Origin: Thioglobus_C sp964448305
GTDB taxonomy: Bacteria > Pseudomonadota > Gammaproteobacteria > PS1 > Pseudothioglobaceae
DNA: 10,422 nucleotides
Assembly: GCA_964448305.1 (NCBI GenBank)
Contig: CAYUWB010000034.1
Location: 1-10,422 of the forward strand
Direction of reading: 5' to 3'
Shown here in pieces: positions 6,570 to 10,422 of this stretch. Each line of letters opens with the position of its first letter. The stretch's first letter is position 1. The notes under the pieces are model-generated. The model did not search any database. It had not been told where the DNA came from and saw only the letters and a program-made list of their open reading frames with translations. Made by a program: the position numbers and the translations under genes.

Positions 6570-6583
6570 AACAAATAACAATT

Positions 6584-7003
6584 ATGGAAATATTAGAATT
6601 TTTACTCAACGATGACCAAATCTTTACAACCATCACTTTGGTGGTTTTAATTGCGCTTTTTATTGGCCATGTCGTTGCCGATAAGCTCAAAAAATATGAA
6701 GATGTTGATGCCAATGGCGCCATTGCACTGATGGATGAAAAAGACTTAATCATTTTAGATGTACGTGAAGCCAAAGAGAGAAAAGCAGGCTATATTGATA
6801 ATGACACTCATATTCCTTTATCTCAAGTAAAAAATCAATTAGATAGCCTAGATAACAGCAAAAAAGTCTTGGTTTATTGCCGTAGTGGTTCTCGCTCATC
6901 ACACATTGCTGGTTTATTAACGCGTAATAATTTTGAACAAGTGTACAATTTAAAGGGTGGGATACTTGCATGGCAACGAGCCAATTTGCCGATTAAAAAA
7001 TAA
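6584..7003 (+). CDS. Membrane-anchored rhodanese-like sulfurtransferase (YibN-like)
   Basis: The protein has one N-terminal hydrophobic helix (about residues 13-31, TTITLVVLIALFIGHVV) followed by a single rhodanese domain (about 43-137). The domain carries LDVRE (58-62) and the active-site loop CRSGSRS with Cys99, the residue that would carry a persulfide. GGILAW (125-130) is the usual C-terminal signature. With 139 residues and this layout it matches E. coli YibN (about 143), which also precedes grxC. By topology the rhodanese domain should face the cytoplasm if the short N-terminus is outside, but that is inference. Its sulfur acceptor is unknown. It lies 14 bp after the amidotransferase gene and 13 bp before grxC, and no Shine-Dalgarno sequence is visible before the ATG. 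Confidence 0.88.
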   Translation: MEILEFLLNDDQIFTTITLVVLIALFIGHVVADKLKKYEDVDANGAIALMDEKDLIILDVREAKERKAGYIDNDTHIPLSQVKNQLDSLDNSKKVLVYCRSGSRSSHIAGLLTRNNFEQVYNLKGGILAWQRANLPIKK

Positions 7004-7016
7004 CTAACCATTAAAA

Positions 7017-7268
7017 ATGAAAAAAAATATTATTTATTGTTCTGATGCTTGTCCGTTTTGCCAGAGAGCGTATCAATTATTAGAAAGACGCCATATTCCT
7101 TATCAAAAAAGGTACGTTAAAGATCAACACGACTGGGATGAAGTCATGGAAAAAACCGGTAGAAATACGGTACCCCAAGTCTTTATCAATGGTACACATG
7201 TCGGTGGATTTGATGATTTATCAGCTGCCGATCAATCGGGCCGATTGGATGATATCTTAAATGGCTAA
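7017..7268 (+). CDS. grxC: Glutaredoxin 3 (GrxC)
   Basis: GrxC is a small glutathione-dependent disulfide reductase of the cytoplasm. The 83 residues make one thioredoxin-fold domain, the normal size. The dithiol active site is CPFC (12-15), with Phe in place of the more common Tyr. NTVPQVFIN holds the cis-proline loop, and GGFDDL is the glutathione-binding end motif. The rhodanese gene lies just upstream, as in E. coli. Downstream, the gpsA start lies eight bases inside the grxC end. In E. coli secB sits between grxC and gpsA; here there is no room for it. Assignment to the GrxC subgroup rests on motif, length and context. Confidence 0.93.
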   Translation: MKKNIIYCSDACPFCQRAYQLLERRHIPYQKRYVKDQHDWDEVMEKTGRNTVPQVFINGTHVGGFDDLSAADQSGRLDDILNG

Positions 7269-8235
7269 CCTATCCATTATTGGTGCAGGCGCTTGGGGGA
7301 GTGCATTGTCTATTGCGCTAGCCGATAACTTTGACACCATTTATTTACACACTCACACTCAAGAAGAAGCTAACACGCTTCAGCCAAAACACCCTGCTTT
7401 ACCGACTAACTATGCAGATAATGTCGAATTAACATTTGATCTGTCAAAAATTGGGCAATCCGAAAGTATTTTAATTGCTGTACCGAGTTATGGTTTTTCC
7501 ACAACCTTAGAAACCATTAAACCATTCTTAAACTCAAAGCAAGCAATTGCCTGGGTAACCAAAGGTTTTGACACCAATCATCAGTGTTTTCTGCATGAAA
7601 GTTTTGAATCTATTTTGGGCGACTATTCAAGTTGTGCGGTTTCTGGCCCTAGCTTTGCTTTTGAAGTTGCCAGCCATAAACCCACTGCACTCACTGTTGC
7701 TTCGGCTAATAAAACCACCCGAAACTATTGGGCTAAAGCTTTGCGCACCAAAACACTAAGGGCTTACACCAATGAAGATATTATCGGCGTGGAAGTTGGC
7801 GGTTCAGTTAAAAATATTCTCGCTATTGCCGCTGGTATTGCGGCAGGTTTGGGCTATGGCGCTAATACACAAGCAGCATTAATTACTCGAGGACTAGCTG
7901 AAATGATTCGACTTGGGAAAGCGCTCGGCGCACAAGAATCAACCTTTAACGGTTTGTCCGGGTTGGGCGATTTGGTTCTAACTTGCTCTGACGATTTATC
8001 AAGAAATCGTCGGTTTGGCAAAGAGCTGGCCAACAACCAAAGCGTTGAACAAGCGCTGGATAATGTTGGTGCCACTGTTGAAGGGCTTAACACACTAGAG
8101 CTAGTGCTATCGATTGCAAACAAAAACCAAATCGAAATGCCGATCTGTGAGCAAGTTCATCAAGTTACTCAGGGCTTAATAACGCCAACCGAGGCAGTTA
8201 ATCACCTAATGTCAAGAGAACAAGTTAACGAATGA
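7261..8235 (+). CDS. gpsA: NAD(P)+-dependent glycerol-3-phosphate dehydrogenase GpsA
   Basis: GpsA reduces dihydroxyacetone phosphate to sn-glycerol 3-phosphate, the backbone for phospholipid synthesis, in the cytoplasm. The Rossmann motif IGAGAWG lies at 7-13. The catalytic core shows TKGFD with Lys101, SGPSFAFEVA from about 129, GGSVKN with Lys184, NGLSGLGDLVLTCSDD from 230, and SRNRRFG (247-253), which contributes Arg-Asn for phosphate and cofactor binding. The length of 324 residues is normal. The ATG lies inside the end of grxC (8-bp overlap), and its own stop overlaps the next ATG in an ATGA, so translation is probably coupled on both sides. Order rhodanese-grxC-gpsA matches E. coli apart from the missing secB. 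Confidence 0.96.
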   Translation: MANLSIIGAGAWGSALSIALADNFDTIYLHTHTQEEANTLQPKHPALPTNYADNVELTFDLSKIGQSESILIAVPSYGFSTTLETIKPFLNSKQAIAWVTKGFDTNHQCFLHESFESILGDYSSCAVSGPSFAFEVASHKPTALTVASANKTTRNYWAKALRTKTLRAYTNEDIIGVEVGGSVKNILAIAAGIAAGLGYGANTQAALITRGLAEMIRLGKALGAQESTFNGLSGLGDLVLTCSDDLSRNRRFGKELANNQSVEQALDNVGATVEGLNTLELVLSIANKNQIEMPICEQVHQVTQGLITPTEAVNHLMSREQVNE

Positions 8236-8762
8236 TCCTTGACTTGTTGAGGCATGGTGAACCCGAAGGCGGTCGCCTGTATCGTGGCAATCAAGACGAT
8301 GCGCTTACTGAAAAAGGCTGGCAACAAATGCTGGACTCTACCCAAAATAAAACTTGGGATTTTATTGCCTCGTCACCACTGATTCGTTGTGCTGATTTTG
8401 CTAAACACTTGTCCGACACTCAACATACGCCTTACCAAATATTTGATGAATTAGAAGAGCTAGGTTTTGGCGACTGGCAAGGTAAGAGTTCAGCTGTTAT
8501 TGGCCAAGATATTGTCAATCAATTCAAAGCCGATCCTATTTCTAATCGCCCACCAAATGCTGAAAAATTGCTTGATTTTCAAGCACGGGTTTTATCAGTA
8601 TTGGAGCCGATTATTCAAAACGAACAACAGTATCAATCCATTTTGATCATTGCACATGCAGGTGTTATTCGAGTAATCAAATCGCATTTAGCTCGCTCAC
8701 CTATTGAAAAAATGTTTACAATAGAAGTCATTTCTGGCACTTGTGAACGATTTGAAATTTAA
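8232..8762 (+). CDS. Histidine phosphatase family protein (CobC / phosphoglycerate mutase-like)
   Basis: A branch-1 histidine phosphatase, complete at 176 residues. LRHGE (6-10) carries the phospho-accepting His8. SSPLIRC (48-53) gives Arg52, ELGFGDWQG (76-84) gives the acid Glu76, and AHAGVIR (141-147) gives the second His142. The family covers alpha-ribazole phosphatase (CobC), phosphoglycerate mutases and sugar phosphatases, and sequence motifs alone do not settle the substrate. The CobC-like pattern RLYRGNQDDALTEKGW is suggestive, but no other cobalamin gene is near. It overlaps gpsA by four bases (ATGA), hinting at joint expression with a glycerol-3-phosphate producer. A phosphatase acting near that pathway is possible but unsupported. 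Confidence 0.82.
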   Translation: MILDLLRHGEPEGGRLYRGNQDDALTEKGWQQMLDSTQNKTWDFIASSPLIRCADFAKHLSDTQHTPYQIFDELEELGFGDWQGKSSAVIGQDIVNQFKADPISNRPPNAEKLLDFQARVLSVLEPIIQNEQQYQSILIIAHAGVIRVIKSHLARSPIEKMFTIEVISGTCERFEI

Positions 8763-9468
8763 AAACTTACTCATTATTTCCATCATCTTTTCTAGCCCAA
8801 TTCATGCAAATGAATTTTGGGGGTTAGAGGCGTGGATGAACTCCAAAAAAGCGCCTGACTTTGAAAAAATCACCGATGTAAAAACTAGAAAAAAAGCATT
8901 TTTTGGATACTTACTGCCAGAAGTACAGCGACAAAATTCTGAAATTATTGAACTAAGAAACAGCATTAAAACTAATAAAATTAGTAAAAACAAACTAATC
9001 GCACTCAAAGAATACTACAAATTTAAAGATGGCGCTAGCACTGAGGATTTGCTCAGTTCGATTGATATTGTGCCCACCTCATTAGTATTGTCACAAGCAG
9101 CCTACGAGTCTAATTGGGGAAGGTCTCGGTTTGCTAAGTATTATCATAATTTTTTTGGTCTTTGGTGTTTCAAAAAAGGCTGTGGCGTTGTACCACTTAA
9201 GCGCAACAAAGGCTCTACCCACGAAGTAGCCAAGTTTGCTTCGCTACCTAAGGCTATTGCATACTATATGCGTTCTATTAATCGCAACTCAGCTTACGAC
9301 ACACTTAGAAAAATTAGAAAGCACAAACGAGATTCTCAGCAACCTGTTACTGGCAAAGGGTTGGCTGAAGGCCTAGAGAACTATGCTGAGATTGGTTATG
9401 ATTATGTTGAAACCGTACAGGCCATTATTAGGCAAAATAAACTAGGCCAATACGATTACCAAATTTGA
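8743..9468 (+). CDS. Bax-like exported glucosaminidase-domain protein
   Basis: The N-terminus has a signal peptide: Lys-rich start, hydrophobic core LLIISIIF and a likely cut after Ile-His-Ala (residue 22), so the protein should act in the periplasm on peptidoglycan. Residues about 107-235 form a glucosaminidase domain like E. coli Bax and FlgJ. VPTSLVLSQAAYESNWG (110-126) holds the catalytic Glu122, followed by FFGLWCFKKGCGVVP (137-151) with two cysteines as in Bax, and FASLPKAIAYYMRSIN (165-180). The start is a GTG lying inside the phosphatase gene (20-bp overlap) with no Shine-Dalgarno site; a TTG at 8752 would also keep the signal peptide, so the exact start is uncertain. The mature protein is basic. 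It ends six bases before the bidirectional terminator and closes the plus-strand run. Confidence 0.85.
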   Translation: MNDLKFKNLLIISIIFSSPIHANEFWGLEAWMNSKKAPDFEKITDVKTRKKAFFGYLLPEVQRQNSEIIELRNSIKTNKISKNKLIALKEYYKFKDGASTEDLLSSIDIVPTSLVLSQAAYESNWGRSRFAKYYHNFFGLWCFKKGCGVVPLKRNKGSTHEVAKFASLPKAIAYYMRSINRNSAYDTLRKIRKHKRDSQQPVTGKGLAEGLENYAEIGYDYVETVQAIIRQNKLGQYDYQI

Positions 9469-9474
9469 GGTAAT

Positions 9475-9501
9475 AAAAAACCCGCATAAAGCGGGTTTTT
9501 T
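9475..9501. terminator. Bidirectional intrinsic terminator between bax-like gene and rpsI
   Basis: AAAAAACCCGC (9475-9485), an ATAAA loop and GCGGGTTTTTT (9491-9501) form a perfect 11-bp stem. The core is five GC pairs, and the U-run reads correctly on either strand. It can end both the plus-strand ridA-bax transcript and the convergent rplM-rpsI transcript. Confidence 0.93.
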
Positions 9502-9521
9502 GAAATCGTATAAGAAATATT

Positions 9522-9917
9522 TTAACGTTTTGAGAACTGCTCGCTCTTACGTGCTTTCTTATGGCCAACTTTCTTACGCTCTACAATTCTAGCATCACGA
9601 GTAACAAAGCCTGCTTTACGTAATTCAGGTCTAAGGTCGTTATCATATTCCATTAATGCACGAGTCACGCCCAAACGAATCGCACCTGCTTGGCCTGTAT
9701 CGCCACCACCACTTACCATGATGTTGAAATCAAACTTGTCTCTCATTTCAACCGTATCTAGTGGCTGGTTGATAATCATTGAAGAAGTTTCACGGCCAAA
9801 ATATTCGCTCATTGGACGTTTGTTTACTGTAAATACACCTTTACCTTTCGTCATGTAAACGCGAGCTACTGATGTTTTTCTTCTGCCTGTTGCGTAAAAT
9901 GTTTCTGCTTTTGCCAT
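9522..9917 (-). CDS. rpsI: 30S ribosomal protein S9
   Basis: S9 binds the head of the small ribosomal subunit, and its C-terminal tail reaches the P-site tRNA. The 131 residues match the family (E. coli: 130). The N-terminus FYATGRRKTSVARVYM, the central VSGGGDTGQAGAIRLGVTRA and the tail VERKKVGHKKARKSEQFSKR are all family signatures, and the Ser-Lys-Arg end that contacts tRNA is intact. It lies 24 bp downstream of rplM in the usual rplM-rpsI operon and, unlike most genes in this window, has a good Shine-Dalgarno site (AAGGTAAG). The operon ends at the terminator 21-47 bp past the stop. Confidence 0.98.
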   Translation of the reverse strand: MAKAETFYATGRRKTSVARVYMTKGKGVFTVNKRPMSEYFGRETSSMIINQPLDTVEMRDKFDFNIMVSGGGDTGQAGAIRLGVTRALMEYDNDLRPELRKAGFVTRDARIVERKKVGHKKARKSEQFSKR

Positions 9918-9925
9918 AATAATTT

Positions 9926-9933
9926 CTTACCTT
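9926..9933 (-). promoter_or_regulatory. Shine-Dalgarno site of rpsI
   Basis: On the minus strand AAGGTAAG lies 8 bases before the rpsI ATG, counted from its 3' end. The AAGG core is 12 bases from the ATG, slightly long. It is the only convincing ribosome binding site I can see in the window. Confidence 0.7.
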
Positions 9934-9941
9934 AATATCTA

Positions 9942-10370
9942 TTAAATTTCTAAAAGCTGAGGCTGCTGCGCACCATGTGTGTGCTCTGAACCTACAAATA
10001 CTTTCATTTTTCTAAACATGTCTCTGCCTAATGGACCTTTTGGCAACATGCCTTTAACTGCCTTATTGATGATCTCTTCAGGCTTTTTAGCTTGTAAATC
10101 TTTGAATGCAACTGATTTTAAACTACCCACATAACCCGTGTGGTGATGGTACATTTTGTCGTCAAATTTGTTGCCTGTTACTTTTACTTTTTCAGCGTTA
10201 ACGATAACGATGTAGTCGCCTGTATCAGTGTGTGGCGTATACTCAGCTTTGTGCTTACCACGAAGACGAGATGCAACCTCTGTTGCTAAACGACCTAGTG
10301 TTTTGCCGTCGGCATCCACTAATAACCAATCTCTTTTTACTTCATGTGCTTTAGCGCTAAATGTTTTCAT
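9942..10370 (-). CDS. rplM: 50S ribosomal protein L13
   Basis: L13 is an early-assembling 23S rRNA-binding protein of the large subunit. The 142 residues equal the E. coli length. Signatures are KTFSAKAHEVKRDWLLVDA near the start, GRLATEVASRLRGKHK, DTGDYIVIVNAEKVKVTG, a YHHHTGYVGSLK loop and KGMLPKGPLGR near the C-terminus. It is the first gene of the rplM-rpsI operon, preceded by a 52-bp leader region that runs to the window edge and holds a -10 box. No Shine-Dalgarno sequence is seen right before the ATG. In E. coli L13 binds its own leader to control the operon; the leader here shows no structure I can firmly assign. Confidence 0.98.
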   Translation of the reverse strand: MKTFSAKAHEVKRDWLLVDADGKTLGRLATEVASRLRGKHKAEYTPHTDTGDYIVIVNAEKVKVTGNKFDDKMYHHHTGYVGSLKSVAFKDLQAKKPEEIINKAVKGMLPKGPLGRDMFRKMKVFVGSEHTHGAQQPQLLEI

Positions 10371-10407
10371 AATTGTTAAATCTATCTACGTACAGAATAA
10401 TCGGACT

Positions 10408-10413
10408 ATTATA
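10408..10413 (-). promoter_or_regulatory. -10 box of the rplM-rpsI operon promoter (partial)
   Basis: Read on the minus strand the sequence is TATAAT, a consensus -10, 37 bases before the rplM ATG. The matching -35 would fall beyond the right edge of the window, so the promoter cannot be confirmed in full. Confidence 0.6.
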
Positions 10414-10422
10414 ATCACTTTT

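Noticed and set aside
6511..6971. Minus-strand open frames opposite the amidotransferase and rhodanese genes
   Set aside because: One looks hydrophobic in part, but both are complements of real coding sequence with no start context or homology signal.
7568..8123. Open frames in other frames within gpsA
   Set aside because: They are shadows of gpsA, whose own motifs span the entire region.

Overview
The window is an AT-rich piece of a gammaproteobacterial chromosome. The gene content (recG, ubiC, cmoA, trpG/pabA-type amidotransferase, YibN-like rhodanese, grxC, gpsA, bax, rplM-rpsI) and the rhodanese-grxC-gpsA order are typical of that class. The compact, co-directional layout and low GC would suit a small-genome marine lineage such as the SUP05/Thioglobus group, but that placement is inference from style and is not proven here.

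Left edge (1-450): the window opens inside the 3' half of a tRNA-Leu(UAA). A 100-base run of N (a scaffold gap) follows, then two more copies of the same tRNA 3' half spaced 132 bp apart. The stretch between them holds a perfect 9-bp hairpin. After the last copy come a terminator-like hairpin and a second hairpin that would act as a terminator on the minus strand. This repeat array is the least ordinary part of the window. It resembles either a set of attachment sites left by integration at a tRNA 3' end or a tandem tRNA-derived repeat.

Centre (454-9468): eleven genes run on the plus strand. selO (protein AMPylase, a divergent form) stands first. After an 86-bp gap with a TATAAT box come ridA, recG, ubiC, cmoA, a trpG/pabA-type glutamine amidotransferase, a membrane-anchored rhodanese, grxC, gpsA, a histidine phosphatase and a bax-like glucosaminidase. 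Gaps are 29 bp or less, and four junctions overlap (8, 8, 4 and 20 bp), so ridA to bax is probably one transcription unit. The products serve housekeeping work: clearing reactive enamines, restarting stalled replication forks, drawing on chorismate and prephenate for ubiquinone, tRNA modification and tryptophan/folate, thiol and sulfur chemistry, phospholipid backbone synthesis, and cell-wall trimming.

Right edge (9475-10422): a strong bidirectional terminator separates bax from the convergent rplM-rpsI ribosomal protein operon on the minus strand. The -10 box of that operon lies at the extreme right end.

I found no defence system, mobile-element gene, CRISPR array or cluster of unknown genes. 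Every sizeable gene belongs to a recognisable family. The points worth a second look are the tRNA-derived array, the divergent SelO, the absence of secB from its usual place, the grouping of chorismate-pathway users, and the general lack of Shine-Dalgarno sequences.
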